Source: an uncultured Granulosicoccaceae bacterium
Lineage (GTDB): Bacteria; Pseudomonadota; Gammaproteobacteria; Granulosicoccales; Granulosicoccaceae
Direction: 5' to 3'
NCBI GenBank assembly: GCA_937951345.1
Contig: CALFCF010000068.1
Span: 22,850 to 86,849 of the forward strand
DNA length: 64,000 nucleotides
The notes under the pieces are model-generated. The model ran no database searches. It saw only the letters and a list, made by a program, of their open reading frames with translations, and was not told where the DNA came from. The position numbers and the translations under genes were made by a program. Numbering within the stretch: position 1 is the first letter of the stretch; every line of letters begins with the position of its first letter. This document shows, one piece after another, positions 37,689-48,500 of the stretch.

Positions 37689-38098
37689 GTTGCTGTGTTT
37701 CCTTGAATTCGTGGGTAAAAGTTAATAACCGGTTATCAGCGCCACGCCTGGTCGAGGGTGTATTTCTTTGGCCATCCGATGACCCTCTGATCAATCCGGA
37801 AATTTATTCATGCACCAACATTATAGACATTTATAACAAAATAAACATATCTTTATATGCCATATTCAATGCGCATAAGCGGATCTACCACTCGGACCGT
37901 TTAGCTACACCACAGGTAGCCATGGCTAATGGGAATCAGGCAGTCGTTTGAACCGGTGAATTCCGGACGTTTTGACGATCTACGTCACAAAAACACGCGA
38001 CTGTTTGGTTGTAGATGAGATGAGTAAATTCTTGTAACCGCGTCTTTGAGGACGACCAGAGCCTTGATTGATTTGGCTATGCGCACCTGCGTATTACA

Positions 38099-38316
38099 CC
38101 AAAGTGACTGCATAGACTGATGCAGCTTGTTTGCAAAGGTGACGGGACGCTCGAACAGCAAGCCTTCGTTCACCTGAAATTTGACCAAATCAAGCGGCTG
38201 CCGGCGCCAACAAAACCTTTTTCAAGACCAATCAGTGCACTAGCCTGCTCTGTTCACGAAGTCATGAATAGAGCAGGCTAGCAGAACACCTGCAACAGTC
38301 TATGCAGTCACTTAGG
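38099..38316. repeat. Inverted-repeat-bounded unit (29-bp arms)
   Basis: The left arm at 38099-38127 and the complement of the right arm at 38288-38316 match at 26 of 29 positions; the common core is AAGTGACTGCATAGACTG. Between them lies about 160 bp including a complete 40-bp palindrome of a different family. Part of the arm (CTGCATAGACTGTTGCA) recurs at 740-756, so the arm belongs to a dispersed repeat. Confidence 0.75.
38241..38280. mobile_element. 40-bp palindrome made of two joined MITE ends
   Basis: The left half is TAGCCTGCTCTGTTCACGAA and the right half is the complement of TAGCCTGCTCTATTCATGAC. These are the same ends that bound the 247-bp element at 45260-45506, here placed head to head with no interior. 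CTAG occurs at both edges (38240-38243, 38278-38281). It is probably a deletion form of that element. Confidence 0.75.
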
Positions 38317-38347
38317 ACGAATTTGTCTGCCAGTGTCTATCCGGATA

Positions 38348-39958
38348 CTAATTGGCGTTGGCCGGGTTGTAGGCGGGTAACTCGATCACATAGGCGTCGA
38401 CGGTACCTGAATCGTACCAGTCCGACGAAAACAGAATGCGTGTGCCGCTCGGGCTGATGGTCGGGTGCGGCTCACTAAAATAAGGCGCATATCCCCCTTT
38501 AGTTGCTTCTCTACCGAACGTGCGGTGATGCGCAAGGCGGCAAACGGCCGGGTCTTGCTCACTGGTATTGACGAGGTAAATCTCGGAAAAAAATACCGGA
38601 GCTGATCTGTTCTCAAGCGACTCCATACGCAGGTAATGCAGATCTTTGCTTCCAATACTGGACATGGCAACCCAACCGGGGCGCTGGTAGGCAGTCGCTG
38701 AAACGTGGGTCCCGCTGGTCGTTGGTGGCCAGCCGTCTGACTGGCTCAGGATAGTCCTACAACTACGCGTGTTCAGATTAAACTCCACAAGATTACTCAC
38801 ACCCTGCCAAAGTCCATCATTACAACCACGGGGTGTCGGCAGAAAATTGGTTGAGAAAAAAGCGTCATCGCCATTCCAGGCGCGTCCTATGCTCGCATGC
38901 TCGGTTTGCGCAATGTCGATTTTGAAACCAGTGTCTTGCAAACGTTTGTTCAAAAGAACGGGGGGAATCAGAAACTGTTCACCACTCGGGGCAACCACCG
39001 GCGCAACGTCCGCCTCAATACCAGTGCCAGCACCAATCAAAGCACGTGTGACAACACCGGTTGACTGTTTAAATGTAAATGCCAACGATCGGGCTTTGTT
39101 TTTCGGATTAAGACAACGGAAACCGAAGGTATCGTCATCATGAGATTGCATTTGTACGTCGTACCCGGCGATGGCTCGCTCACCAACAGCACAGATCTTT
39201 GTTGTATCCAACAGAAGTGTTTCATTTCCACTGAGCGCATCATGTTTCAGAAAATGCCCGCGCGAATCGTCCTCCTGACTGATGTAATAGAATGAAGCAG
39301 GGTCTGTGTAAGACCAGAAAACATCTTCAAGGTCACTTGGCCATATATCGAGTTGTTGAATAACTTCGTAAGTTCTACCGTTGTGCAGGTAATGCCCGCC
39401 GCCTGATGTACCTGTTCGGTAGAGGATCATCAGGGATTCATCCGCATTCCAGGCCTGTATCGTTGAATACGGTGCTTTGTTAACTTCTCCAAACTGGCCG
39501 TCAGAAATGCGTATCACTTTGGCGCCGAAGGCCGGATCGCGATAGTAGGTTAGATGCGGAGGTTTTACGATCCGGGGTACAACACGTCTCTCCTGTGAGC
39601 TATCGAACCCGTAGCACAAGTCATCATCATCTGGATTTCCAGCATACGGATTGCCCGGGTTGGTAAACACACTAGCCGAAGATGCAAGTTCGTCTACGGT
39701 CTGCCCCCGATCTGACATATCATCAGCGCTATCATCAGCGCTAACATCAGCGCTAACATCGGCATTAACACCGGTACTGTCGTCAGCAACTGTGACCGAT
39801 CGCCTGTTCTCGTCGCTCGGTTCATGCTGGTTACAGCTGATGAGTAGAAAAAATACCAGGTACAGGCAACGTGGAAATTGCCTGTACCTGTGCGAACTTA
39901 TCCACTCACAGACGTCTGAAAATGCCGCATTTTTTTTAGTGCTAGAAAGGGATTTCAT
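38348..39958 (-). CDS. Probable lipoprotein with TolB-like beta-propeller
   Basis: A hydrophobic segment ending in a lipobox ([11 protein letters not shown], Cys about residue 42) predicts a lipoprotein. A low-complexity stretch of Ala, Asp, Ser and Val follows. The remaining 430 residues look like a beta-propeller, with repeated blades such as [22 protein letters not shown] and a final [31 protein letters not shown], resembling TolB/DPP repeats. The start shown (ATG at 39958) overlaps the end of ssb by 17 bases and is uncertain: a terminator for ssb lies inside the signal-peptide codons (39850-39889). No enzymatic function is recognised. Confidence 0.75.
   Translation of the reverse strand: MKSLSSTKKNAAFSDVCEWISSHRYRQFPRCLYLVFFLLISCNQHEPSDENRRSVTVADDSTGVNADVSADVSADDSADDMSDRGQTVDELASSASVFTNPGNPYAGNPDDDDLCYGFDSSQERRVVPRIVKPPHLTYYRDPAFGAKVIRISDGQFGEVNKAPYSTIQAWNADESLMILYRTGTSGGGHYLHNGRTYEVIQQLDIWPSDLEDVFWSYTDPASFYYISQEDDSRGHFLKHDALSGNETLLLDTTKICAVGERAIAGYDVQMQSHDDDTFGFRCLNPKNKARSLAFTFKQSTGVVTRALIGAGTGIEADVAPVVAPSGEQFLIPPVLLNKRLQDTGFKIDIAQTEHASIGRAWNGDDAFFSTNFLPTPRGCNDGLWQGVSNLVEFNLNTRSCRTILSQSDGWPPTTSGTHVSATAYQRPGWVAMSSIGSKDLHYLRMESLENRSAPVFFSEIYLVNTSEQDPAVCRLAHHRTFGREATKGGYAPYFSEPHPTISPSGTRILFSSDWYDSGTVDAYVIELPAYNPANAN
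39719..39778. repeat. Five 12-bp repeats coding the Ala/Asp/Ser/Val tract
   Basis: Units of ATCATCAGCGCT or close variants run from 39719 in steps of 12 bp. They encode an in-frame four-residue repeat in the spacer just after the lipobox of the lipoprotein. Length change here would alter only the tether between the membrane anchor and the propeller. Confidence 0.8.
39850..39889 (-). terminator. Rho-independent terminator of ssb, inside the lipoprotein reading frame
   Basis: On the minus strand AGGTACAGGCAA and TTGCCTGTACCT form a perfect 12-pair stem with an eight-base loop, followed by GGTATTTTTT. It lies about 52 bp after the ssb stop. Its second arm and U-run are the codons of the hydrophobic part of the lipoprotein signal sequence. 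Confidence 0.85.
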
Positions 39959-40415
39959 CGTCAAACTTTTCTGCCGGAGCATTGCCCTGCGCTCCGCCAT
40001 TGCCAACAGCGGGTCCTGGTGTTCCTGGATTCATGCCGGTCTGCGAATTCTGCATTGCGCCCGACTGACCGTCCATGCGGCTGCCCAACAACTGCAGCTC
40101 ACGCGCGATGATCGAAGTTGAGTACCGGTCCTGCCCGGTAGTTTTGTCCTGATATTTGTCAGTGCGTATCGATCCTTCGATGTATACCTGTGAACCTTTG
40201 CGGCAATACTCGGCTGCAATTTCACCCAGACGGTTAAACAACGTAACACGGTGCCATTCAGTGCGCTCCTGCCGCTGACCCGTGTTCTTATCTGTCCAGC
40301 TTTCACTGGTTGCCAGCGATAGATTAGTAACCGCTCCACCGCTCGGCATATACCGGGTTTCCGGATCCGTGCCCAGGTTTCCGACTAAAATAACTTTATT
40401 GATTCCACGTGCCAT
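39942..40415 (-). CDS. ssb: Single-stranded DNA-binding protein
   Basis: SSB coats single-stranded DNA in replication, repair and recombination. The OB fold is shown by [63 protein letters not shown], and the acidic DDEIPF tip at the C-terminus binds partner proteins. ATG at 40415 is chosen as the conserved start (MARGINKV); reading further upstream adds 59 residues with no homology. The 158-aa length is normal. It is divergent from uvrA, as in many gammaproteobacteria. Confidence 0.97.
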   Translation of the reverse strand: MARGINKVILVGNLGTDPETRYMPSGGAVTNLSLATSESWTDKNTGQRQERTEWHRVTLFNRLGEIAAEYCRKGSQVYIEGSIRTDKYQDKTTGQDRYSTSIIARELQLLGSRMDGQSGAMQNSQTGMNPGTPGPAVGNGGAQGNAPAEKFDDEIPF

Positions 40416-40763
40416 AGTATTTCTCCGACGTTTCCAGCCGCCATCCGTTGGCCGCTGCAGGCCTACAATATTACCGCATCCAGCCCGAATAGACTTATAT
40501 TTCAGCGATTGCGGTGCGATTAAGACTTTTTTGGGAGGCCAAAAACGGTCGTCGAGCATGGTAACACTTATATCGATTCTGGCCACTCTCACTGCATCTG
40601 GTTATCATGGTCTGCTGGCCTGCTTATTGTGTCTGGTAAACCGGAAACCTGGTCGGTTTAGCAGATAGCAGTAGAACGTGTTCCGGTTAGTTTCCATCAA
40701 TAAGACTGAAGTCACGGCAAGTAATTGTCGACGGTCTGCAAGCTGTGTTTCCGGATTGTGCGC
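40416..40763. other. 348-bp divergent promoter region between ssb and uvrA
   Basis: This is the shared upstream region of ssb and uvrA. I looked for an SOS box of the enterobacterial form (CTGT-N8-ACAG) and of the TTAG-type and found none that was convincing. No gene is visible. Confidence 0.5.
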
Positions 40764-43700
40764 ATGAGCAAACGCTCTCAACAAAACAAAAAAACGAAAG
40801 ACGCGAAAGTCGTCAAACGTAAGCAAAAGCAATCAACGCACAGCCTCTCCCCAAGCGACGATCAAATGCAGACAACGTTTAAGTCGCAGCCCATCGCAGA
40901 TAATGCTGTGATACAGATACGTGGCGCGCGCACTCATAACCTGAAAAATATCGATCTTGATCTGCCACGAGATGCGCTAATCGTTATAACCGGCTTGTCT
41001 GGATCAGGAAAATCCTCGCTAGCGTTCGATACGATCTTCGCCGAAGGCCAGCGACGCTATGTGGAATCACTATCAGCTTACGCCAGACAATTTCTGTCTG
41101 TAATGGACAAGCCCGATGTGGATCATATCAGTGGCTTGTCACCAGCGATTTCCATTGAGCAGAAATCCACTTCGCACAACCCGCGCTCAACCGTCGGCAC
41201 GATCACCGAAATCAACGACTATCTGCGCCTTTTATACGCCCGGGTTGGACAACCCTATTGTCCTGAGCACAAGGAACCGCTGGAGGCACAGACAATCTCC
41301 CAAATGGTCGACACAGTGATGAGTCAACCGGAGGGCACAGCCATGATGTTATTGGCGCCGATAGTCAATGCGCGCAAAGGCAACCATGCAAAGTTGCTTG
41401 AATCATTACGCGCCCAGGGTTATCTGCGAGCACGCATTAATAGTGAAATTTTCGAGTTGGATGAGTTACCGGAACTAAAAGAACGCCAGAAACACACCAT
41501 CGAAATCATAGTCGATCGCTTCAAAATTCGTGATGATCTGCGCCAGCGGCTGGCGGACTCTTTAGAGACAGCTCTGCGGCTCGGCGATGAAACTGTAATC
41601 GTCGCCCCGCTCAAGGCCGAAGGAACCGCCAGTGATATCACCTTCTCTACACGCTACGCCTGCTCAGTGTGCGGATTTTCCATCCCGCCGCTGGAGCCGC
41701 GCTCTTTTTCGTTTAACAGCCCGCATGGCGCCTGCCCCGAATGCGATGGGCTCGGCATGCAGCAATTCTTCGATCCAGAACGCATCATCACGAGTGATGA
41801 GCTCAGCCTGGCAGGTGGTGCGATTCGCGGTTGGGATCGCCGAACGACCTACTATTTCCAGATGGTGCAGTGCCTGGCTCTTCACTATCAGGTCGATGTT
41901 GAAACACCCTATTCAGAGTTGCCGGAATCCTTTCGCCAGGTACTCCTTTACGGCAGCGGGGATGAAGATATTGAATTCATCTATCTGAGTGAACAAGGCA
42001 AAAGTTCACGCAAGCGCAAACACCCTTTTGAAGGCATCATCGTCAATATGCAGCGACGCTATAAGGATACGACGTCAAACACTGTGCGTGAAGAGTTATC
42101 CAGATTGATGTCGGTCGCTGCTTGCAAATCCTGTGAAGGCACACGGTTAAATGAGGTCATACGACATGTACTGGTGGATGATCTGTCAATGCCGGAAGCA
42201 TCAGCACTTTCAATTGAGCGGGTAAGCCAGCGGTTACAAAACCTGCAGCTGTCAGGACACCGCGCTACGGTAGCCGAGAAGATACTGACAGAAATTAATC
42301 AACGTCTGCAGTTTCTGCTGAATGTCGGACTGGATTATCTCACCCTTTCGCGAAGCGCTGATACACTCTCGGGTGGCGAAGCTCAGCGTATACGTCTGGC
42401 CAGTCAGATCGGTGCAGGACTAATGGGCGTTATGTATGTGCTCGACGAACCTTCTATCGGTTTACATCAACGAGATAACAATAAATTACTGGCGACATTG
42501 CGCTACCTGCGCGACCTTGGAAATACGGTTATTGTCGTCGAACACGATGAAGAAGCCATACTCGCCGCTGATCACATTGTTGACATCGGCCCGGGTGCGG
42601 GTTTTCACGGTGGAGAGCTGGTCGCCGAGGGAACTATAGACCATATAAAAAGCAATCCGCGCTCACTGACCGGTCAATTTTTGTCAGGTGCACAAGAGAT
42701 CGCGATCAGTTCGCCAGTCGTTCCGAGTGATGAGCAGATCGTGATTGACGGTGCAACCGGCAACAATTTGAAAAATGTATCTGCAGAAATCCCGGTTGGT
42801 CTTTTTACCTGCATCACCGGTGTATCAGGCTCGGGTAAATCCACTTTGGTTAACGCCACACTCTACCGTCACGCAGCACGGCATATCAATGGTTCCAAAA
42901 ATGATGCGGCGCCGGTAAATGAAATAAGAGGTCTGGAAAAATTCGACAAGGTGGTTGATATCGATCAAAGCCCTATCGGCCGCACACCGCGTTCCAATCC
43001 GGCAACCTACACAGGTATATTTCAGGCTGTAAGAGATCTGTTTGCAGGCACCCGCGAGGCGCGATCAAGAGGCTACAAGAACGGACGCTTCAGTTTTAAT
43101 GTCAAAGGTGGCCGCTGCGAGGCATGTCAGGGTGATGGCTTGATAAAGGTCGAGATGCACTTCTTGCCGGATGTATACGTCCCTTGTGATGTCTGTGAGG
43201 GCAAACGCTATAACCGCGAGACACTCGAGATCGAATACAAAGGAAAAAGTATCGCTGATGTGCTGAATATGACCGTCGAGGAAGCACTGGAGTTTTTCGC
43301 AGCCATACCAGTGATCGCACGCAAACTGAACACGCTTCAGGCGGTGGGATTGTCGTATATCACGCTTGGGCAAAACGCCACCACGCTCTCCGGTGGTGAA
43401 GCACAACGGATCAAACTGGCCAGGGAGTTATCGAAACGCGATACCGGTAATACGCTCTACATTCTTGACGAACCAACGACCGGATTGCATTTTCAAGACG
43501 TTCGAATGCTACTGTCTGTGTTACATGAGCTGCGCGATCACGGCAACACCATTGTTGTGATAGAGCACAATCTCGATGTGATAAAGACAGCAGACTGGAT
43601 CATCGATATGGGGCCGGAAGGCGGTGAAAAAGGTGGCGAGGTCGTTGCCTGCGGACCGCCGGCTGTAATATGCGAGGAGACCACTTCCTACACCGGGCAA

Positions 43701-43778
43701 TACCTGAAAGGCATGCTGGAAGATAACAACAGGTCAGGTGAAAAAGAAATTTCACAACCGGGGGCGCTTCAGGCTTAA
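40764..43778 (+). CDS. uvrA: Excinuclease ABC subunit A
   Basis: UvrA recognises bulky DNA damage and loads UvrB in nucleotide excision repair. The start ATG at 40764 ([10 protein letters not shown]) follows an upstream in-frame ATG at 40725 that would add 13 residues. Both ATPase modules are present: Walker [15 protein letters not shown], the signature [16 protein letters not shown], and in the second half [16 protein letters not shown] and [18 protein letters not shown]. Zinc-finger cysteines occur in [16 protein letters not shown] and CEACQGDG...[10 protein letters not shown]. The N-terminal 40 residues are basic. Length about 1,004 aa, normal. Confidence 0.98.
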   Translation: MSKRSQQNKKTKDAKVVKRKQKQSTHSLSPSDDQMQTTFKSQPIADNAVIQIRGARTHNLKNIDLDLPRDALIVITGLSGSGKSSLAFDTIFAEGQRRYVESLSAYARQFLSVMDKPDVDHISGLSPAISIEQKSTSHNPRSTVGTITEINDYLRLLYARVGQPYCPEHKEPLEAQTISQMVDTVMSQPEGTAMMLLAPIVNARKGNHAKLLESLRAQGYLRARINSEIFELDELPELKERQKHTIEIIVDRFKIRDDLRQRLADSLETALRLGDETVIVAPLKAEGTASDITFSTRYACSVCGFSIPPLEPRSFSFNSPHGACPECDGLGMQQFFDPERIITSDELSLAGGAIRGWDRRTTYYFQMVQCLALHYQVDVETPYSELPESFRQVLLYGSGDEDIEFIYLSEQGKSSRKRKHPFEGIIVNMQRRYKDTTSNTVREELSRLMSVAACKSCEGTRLNEVIRHVLVDDLSMPEASALSIERVSQRLQNLQLSGHRATVAEKILTEINQRLQFLLNVGLDYLTLSRSADTLSGGEAQRIRLASQIGAGLMGVMYVLDEPSIGLHQRDNNKLLATLRYLRDLGNTVIVVEHDEEAILAADHIVDIGPGAGFHGGELVAEGTIDHIKSNPRSLTGQFLSGAQEIAISSPVVPSDEQIVIDGATGNNLKNVSAEIPVGLFTCITGVSGSGKSTLVNATLYRHAARHINGSKNDAAPVNEIRGLEKFDKVVDIDQSPIGRTPRSNPATYTGIFQAVRDLFAGTREARSRGYKNGRFSFNVKGGRCEACQGDGLIKVEMHFLPDVYVPCDVCEGKRYNRETLEIEYKGKSIADVLNMTVEEALEFFAAIPVIARKLNTLQAVGLSYITLGQNATTLSGGEAQRIKLARELSKRDTGNTLYILDEPTTGLHFQDVRMLLSVLHELRDHGNTIVVIEHNLDVIKTADWIIDMGPEGGEKGGEVVACGPPAVICEETTSYTGQYLKGMLEDNNRSGEKEISQPGALQA

Positions 43779-43792
43779 GCGCCGGTAGTTAC

Positions 43793-43828
43793 GCTACCAA
43801 AGCTACCAAAGCTACCAAAGCTACCAAA
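43793..43828. repeat. Four perfect 9-bp repeats (GCTACCAAA)
   Basis: Units at 43793-43801, 43802-43810, 43811-43819 and 43820-43828, all identical, beginning 14 bp after the uvrA stop codon. Read on the minus strand the frame would give repeated Gly-Ser-Phe. Confidence 0.95.
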
Positions 43829-43986
43829 TACGCTGCCAGAAAATTCGCGGTAACAAAGTTTGTTGATAAGAAATATGGAAAAGGACGTCCCTGTCATCCC
43901 TGTCCGTGTTCTTTCAGCAGCATTTGAGCCCTTTGCTTGTTTTGGTTTGCTGCTGCTCGTTGTCGATCTACGCCTGTGGGGCAATG

Positions 43987-44070
43987 CTCAATGATTTGCT
44001 CCTCAATGATTTGCTCCTCAATGATATTGCTCAATATGACTTGCTCAATATGACTTGCTCAATGATTGAT
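43987..44070. repeat. 15-bp and 14-bp tandem repeats (CTCAATGATTTGCTC / CAATATGACTTGCT)
   Basis: Two perfect 15-bp units (43987-44001, 44002-44016), a third variant (44017-44031), then two perfect 14-bp units (44032-44045, 44046-44059) and a partial copy. The CAAT(A/G)TGA(C/T)TTGCT theme is shared, so the second array seems to derive from the first. Confidence 0.85.
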
Positions 44071-44401
44071 AGTCCTAACTACTTTTTCTAAAAATACTTG
44101 CTCAGCCTGTCTACGGGCAGCTTTTTCTGGCAAGAAAGTATCGCATGTCAATCAGTTTTTTTCTGAACTCGATACTTTTATAATTGTTTAACGTTTGAAA
44201 CAGAGTACCAGCATGGCAAACAAGGTCAACTGTGCTTTGGTCTAGTTATTGACTCAGATCTTTCTTTTTGCCGTATTTTGTGGGTCAATTCTGTAATTTA
44301 ACAGGACGCTAACATCGCAATTTTTCCTTCACGGCAGTTAATGCTCCGGGTAACAGTGTTGAATAAAATACTCTTTTTTATCACCGTGCTTAAGGTGTAT
44401 A

Positions 44402-44464
44402 ACGATGTATCGTAACTTTAGCCACACATATTTAGTTCAACACTTGAAATACGTCACGATACAT
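44402..44464. promoter_or_regulatory. Palindromic ACGATGTATCGT and matching half-site upstream of the response regulator
   Basis: ACGATGTATCGT (44402-44413) is a palindrome with a two-base centre. Its half ATGTATCGT recurs inverted as ACGATACAT at 44456-44464, 42 bp further on. The two sites lie 90-150 bp before the start codon and could be operator sites, perhaps for autoregulation. No protein can be assigned. Confidence 0.4.
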
Positions 44465-44552
44465 AGAATCTTGTGCGACAATCATGTGGGAAAAGCCACA
44501 CTCAGGTAGTGTGGTCTGTTCTAAATTAACAACAATAACGGGATGTTAAAAG

Positions 44553-45245
44553 TTGAAGATTTTGTTGGTAGATGATCACCGTTTAGTAGCAGATGCGATG
44601 GCCATGATGCTGCAGGACCTTGACAGTGAAGTGAAAGTAACAACTTGTCACACTAGTCAGCAAGCCCTTGACGCTATCGATGAGAATTCGACGTTTGACC
44701 TGATACTGACCGATATCTATATGCCTGGCATTGATGGGCTGGGTTTATTGCAAGGCCTGCGCAATCGATCCATAACTGCACCGGTAGTTGTAATTAGTGG
44801 AGCCGAGAATTCCAAAGTCGCAAAAGCTGCCCTTGAGCAAGGTGCCAGTGGTTTTATAAACAAGTCATTGCCGAGCAAAGAAATGCTTGACGCATTGCGA
44901 CAGGTTCTGAGAGGTGAACGTTATCAACCCGAAGATTTGGAGTTAAACGCCAGACAGAGTGCACATGGCGAAATCGGCGACTTAAACAAGACAACTCAGC
45001 CGTCCACATCTGATATCGAAAAGGATGATCAGATAAGTGCCCGACAAATTGAAGTGTTGGAATTGATTGCGAAAGGTAACTCTAACAAGCAGATTGCTCA
45101 GCTGTTGAACATAAGAGAAACAACGGTTAAATATCACACAACCCACCTGTTTCGCTGTCTTAATGTCAAGAACCGTACTTCCTGCGTACGTGAAGCACGC
45201 CGGCTTAAATTAATTTCACCGGACAACGAGGAGTACGCAGAGTAA
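44553..45245 (+). CDS. Orphan response regulator, NarL/LuxR type
   Basis: Residues 1-120 are a receiver domain with DD near residue 8, the phosphorylation site in LILTDIYMPGIDG (D about residue 54), T/S in VVISGAE and K in INKSLP. Residues 165-225 are a LuxR-type HTH (SARQIEVLELIAKGNSNKQIAQLLNIRETTVKYHTTHLF). The start is TTG at 44553. No histidine kinase gene is adjacent, so the signal source is unknown. An insertion of about 40 polar residues separates the two domains. Confidence 0.92.
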   Translation: MKILLVDDHRLVADAMAMMLQDLDSEVKVTTCHTSQQALDAIDENSTFDLILTDIYMPGIDGLGLLQGLRNRSITAPVVVISGAENSKVAKAALEQGASGFINKSLPSKEMLDALRQVLRGERYQPEDLELNARQSAHGEIGDLNKTTQPSTSDIEKDDQISARQIEVLELIAKGNSNKQIAQLLNIRETTVKYHTTHLFRCLNVKNRTSCVREARRLKLISPDNEEYAE

Positions 45246-45569
45246 TATCCAACGAGATCTAGCCTGCTCTATTCATGAAGGGTTCGCCACCAGAGTCTGG
45301 CTACCTAAGCAGGTCGCACGATTGAGCGAAATTCGTAGAAATCTACGGGTTGAGCTCAATCGAGTGAGCTGCGACGGCAGACGGGCACTGGTGGTGAATA
45401 GAAAACAGTGTGCGAATACCCGCAGCGACGCTAAAACTGCTTTTCTAACTGGATATTGCTTAGTTTTCATTGCCACTGTTTTTGCCTTCGTGAATAGAGC
45501 AGGCTAACACTTGTTGTTGTACCCATCAGTTCACGCTGAAATTCACAGCAGGAAAACCGTCGCTATACC
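45246..45569. other. 324-bp region mostly occupied by a MITE
   Basis: The MITE at 45260-45506 takes up most of this space. The remaining 63 bp before the stop of the coiled-coil gene show no clear terminator. Confidence 0.6.
45260..45506. mobile_element. 247-bp MITE-like element with 21-bp inverted ends
   Basis: The ends start TAGCCTGCTCTATTCA and match as inverted repeats at 20 of 21 positions. CTAG is seen at the left edge and CTAA at the right, again YTAR-like. The interior has a nested hairpin (45318-45362: GATTGAG...CTCAATC outside, CGTAG...CTACG inside). It lacks a transposase; short reading frames inside it on both strands are not genes. A collapsed copy is at 38241-38280. Confidence 0.75.
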
Positions 45570-48500
45570 TCACGCCTCGCTTCCATACTTATCGGCGTAA
45601 CATTTTTTTGCACCACCTACCCAGTCATCGCGTTCAATCCGGCTAGTAAATGTATCAAGCGCAGCGGCCACCCGTTCTATATCCTGTTTGTCGAAATTCG
45701 CAATTTGGGCAAATGACGTGATCCCCAGGGAATTCAATGTATTTTCCATTACCGGTCCTATACCGTAAATCTTCTTCAAATCATCATGTTCTTGCGATGC
45801 TTGAAACAGCGGCTGCGTATGCTTATTTGCCTTTTCAGTAATTTTCGTATTTTTTTCGTGAGCATTTGCAGGCACCGCACTTTGATCTGTAATGCCTGAC
45901 AGACGCTTTTCGAGTTGCGCGATTTGTTGCTCACGTTTTTCCAGTGTTTGCTGAAGTTCGGCATTAGCGATCAGTTTTTTCCGCAATGATTCAACAGTTG
46001 AAGTCTCTTCGCTAAGCTGTGCTTTCAGGTTACTGAGTGCTTGATCAGATGCGTTTTTGGAAGCTTGCAGCACATTCAGATTTTCCTGTAACGCGTCGAA
46101 CTCAGCGCGTAAATTACGCTTATGTTTCAGCTCTTCTTCAGCAGTATTTAATTTCATCTGAAGCATACTGACCTTATCCAGTTGCTGCTCGGACTGCTGC
46201 ATTTTTGCCGCAAGTTGCAGATTCTGCCGTTGCTCGTCGTCCAGTTGCCGCTTCAAATAGCTATTAGAGTCGTTACCCGCGTGCTGTTGGCGATCTAATT
46301 GTTGCTGCAGTTTCCGCTTGCTTTCTTCTGAGTCAACCAGGGTTTGTGCGTCTTGTTCGGATTTTTTCAGTAACTTATCGTAATCAGCTGTAAGATCTTT
46401 ATGTTGTTTAGCAATATCGATCAACTTTCGGAATTCCGCATCCAGCGCTTTATTTCTATCCTTTAAAACCGATAGCGCCGTAGATTTTTCTTTCAGCTCC
46501 CGTTGTATCTTGTCATGGGCTTTCACCATTTTTTGAGCGTTTTCCAACTTTTCTTCTATCGCAAGTAATGAGGTTTCTACAACTGGAAGTTTGGCGGCCT
46601 TTCTTCGAAGATCATCATTCGCTTCTGCAGCGCTTGCCAATTGCTGATTCAGCAAGTTAGCCTGCTGTCTTAAACCCTCGGTTTCTCCATTCATCCGAAC
46701 GATCAAATGATCTCTCTCGCGAATTGTGGACTGCAACGCAGTTACACGATTGGCTTGTTGTTGCGCCTCATGTAATTGCGCCTTCGTCGCTTCCAGCTCA
46801 GTGTTAATAACAACAATCTGCTGAAGATTTCCCGTCAGCTCTTCAATCGTGTGGTCGCGTGAGGCGGTTTGATCCCGAAGACTTTCCAGCTCCGCTGAAT
46901 GTTTTAGCGTCAATCGTTGCATGTCTTTATCACGCGACTTAAGCTCAGCCTCCAATGAACCCATTCGATTAACCTGCAACTTCAGATTGGAATTTTCTTC
47001 CTGGAACGCTTGTAGACTTTCCCGCAATGTTGCCATTTCGGATAGAGATTCTGATTTCTCATTGATTACAGCAGCTTTGAGACTTAGTTGCTCTTTCAGG
47101 TCAGCAAGATTCTCATTGGATTTATCCAGTGCAGTCCGCTGTTCTTCGAGCTGACGGGACAAACCAGCCTGCTGCTCGCTGAGCCTTTCGTTCTTGCCAC
47201 GCTCCTCTATTAGTGCAGTCTTACTATTTTCCGACTCTTCAGTCTTGCGCTTCAGGGCGTTCTCAGCGCTAGCCAAAGCATTTTGTTGCTCAGTTGCAGT
47301 CGCTTCCAGATGACCCATTTTTTCAAGAAGCTTTTCCAAACGCTTGGCGTTTGATTCTTCTACTGACTTCAAGCGCAAGTTCTCGGTCTGCGCACTTTCG
47401 AGTTGTTCCTTTATGATCGGAAAATTTGTTATTTTTTCATTCGACTGCTCAGCTGCAGACTGTAAATCCCGAATAACCACATCTTTGGCAACAAGTTTTT
47501 TGTCCAGCAACTCGTAACGGTGACGCAGCGCTTTTAATTCACCATCGCGGTTTTGAAGAAGATCAACCCGGACTTGACTGGCTTGTAAAGAGTTCTGTAA
47601 ATCCGAAAATGCTGATAAACGACCCTCAGCTACTACCTGCATCATGGTAAGTTTTCGATTAACAACATCATCCTTGTCAAGCCGTGCCTTGGTCGCGGCA
47701 GTTTTACTTGAAAGCTCACTTACAGAGGTTTTGAGTTTTTTGATGAAAGTAATTTTTTCACTCAGTAAATCCTGTTTTTCCTGTAAGCGTTTTTCCAGCG
47801 TATCGTTTTTCTTTGTTAGTAAATCAGTTTCCTGTTTGTAGCTCTTAGCCTCAATCAGTTTATCGTTAAGCTCTTGTATCAAATCCTCCTTAGCATTCAA
47901 CGAAGATTCAAGTCGTTCCTTATCCACGGCCTGTACTGTCAAAGACGCTACCTTGCTTTGCTCCTCCTGTAACTGCGCACTTAATGCATCAGAGCGCTCT
48001 GCTGCCTGCTGTAACTGTCGCCGACTCTCCTCAGAAGCACTTAGATCCGCTGCCAGACGATTAACTTCGACAGTCAATTCTGCTGCCCGCTGATTGCTTG
48101 CTGTGAGCCCGGTGTTCGCAGACTCTAGTGCCTTTTCAGATTCGACACCTGACGATTGCAATCGCAATACTTCCTTTTCACTATCGGCAAGCGCTCGTTG
48201 CGTGTCTTCCAATTGTTTAGCGATCTGATTAATTTCCGACGAAGACTTTTGTACATTCGCGAGGTTTTTATCTTCAAGCTTTTCAGACTCCAGTGTTATC
48301 CTTCGAATGTCCGTTTGTAATCGTTCGTTTTCATTTGTAGTGCGTTTAAGCTCATGCTGAACAGCATTCAACTGCTCGCTGGTGTCCCGCAACTCTGATT
48401 GGACGGTATTCAGTGAATGCAACTGTTCTTGACTGTTTTTTTGTGCACTCGAGAGTTGAGCAGACAGTTGGCCAACCTGTTCCTGACTTAGGTTTAATTC

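Larger units (their letters stand above)
37689..38347. other. 659-bp intergenic region upstream of metK with inverted repeats
   Basis: The metK leader has a hairpin formed by GAGGGT (37754-37759) and ACCCTC (37782-37787). Further on is an AT-rich stretch, then a 218-bp inverted-repeat unit (38099-38316) that encloses a 40-bp palindrome (38241-38280). A segment at 38035-38062 (TAACCGCGT...GACCAGAGC) matches 49768-49795 at about 21 of 28 bases. A reading frame at 37985-38188 (minus) spans these repeats and is not taken as a gene. Confidence 0.55.
43779..44552. other. 774-bp intergenic region between uvrA and the response regulator
   Basis: The first 300 bp contain two tandem-repeat arrays (43793-43828 and 43987-44070). 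The rest is AT-rich and holds the response regulator promoter, an inverted repeat (44402-44464) and a hairpin CCACAC/GTGTGG (44496-44514). A short reading frame at 43906-44091 runs through the repeat and is probably not a gene. Confidence 0.5.

Noticed and set aside
37985..38188. 67-residue minus-strand frame
   Set aside because: It runs through an inverted-repeat arm and a dispersed segment; coding is unlikely, although a decayed gene cannot be fully excluded.
40416..40763. Possible SOS box between ssb and uvrA
   Set aside because: No convincing LexA site of the forms I know was found despite the gene pair.
43906..44091. Short frame with apparent hydrophobic start and repeats
   Set aside because: Most of it is generated by the tandem repeat at 43987-44070; no ribosome site.
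45273..45507. Short frames inside the 247-bp MITE on both strands
   Set aside because: They depend on the inverted ends and have no protein-like features.
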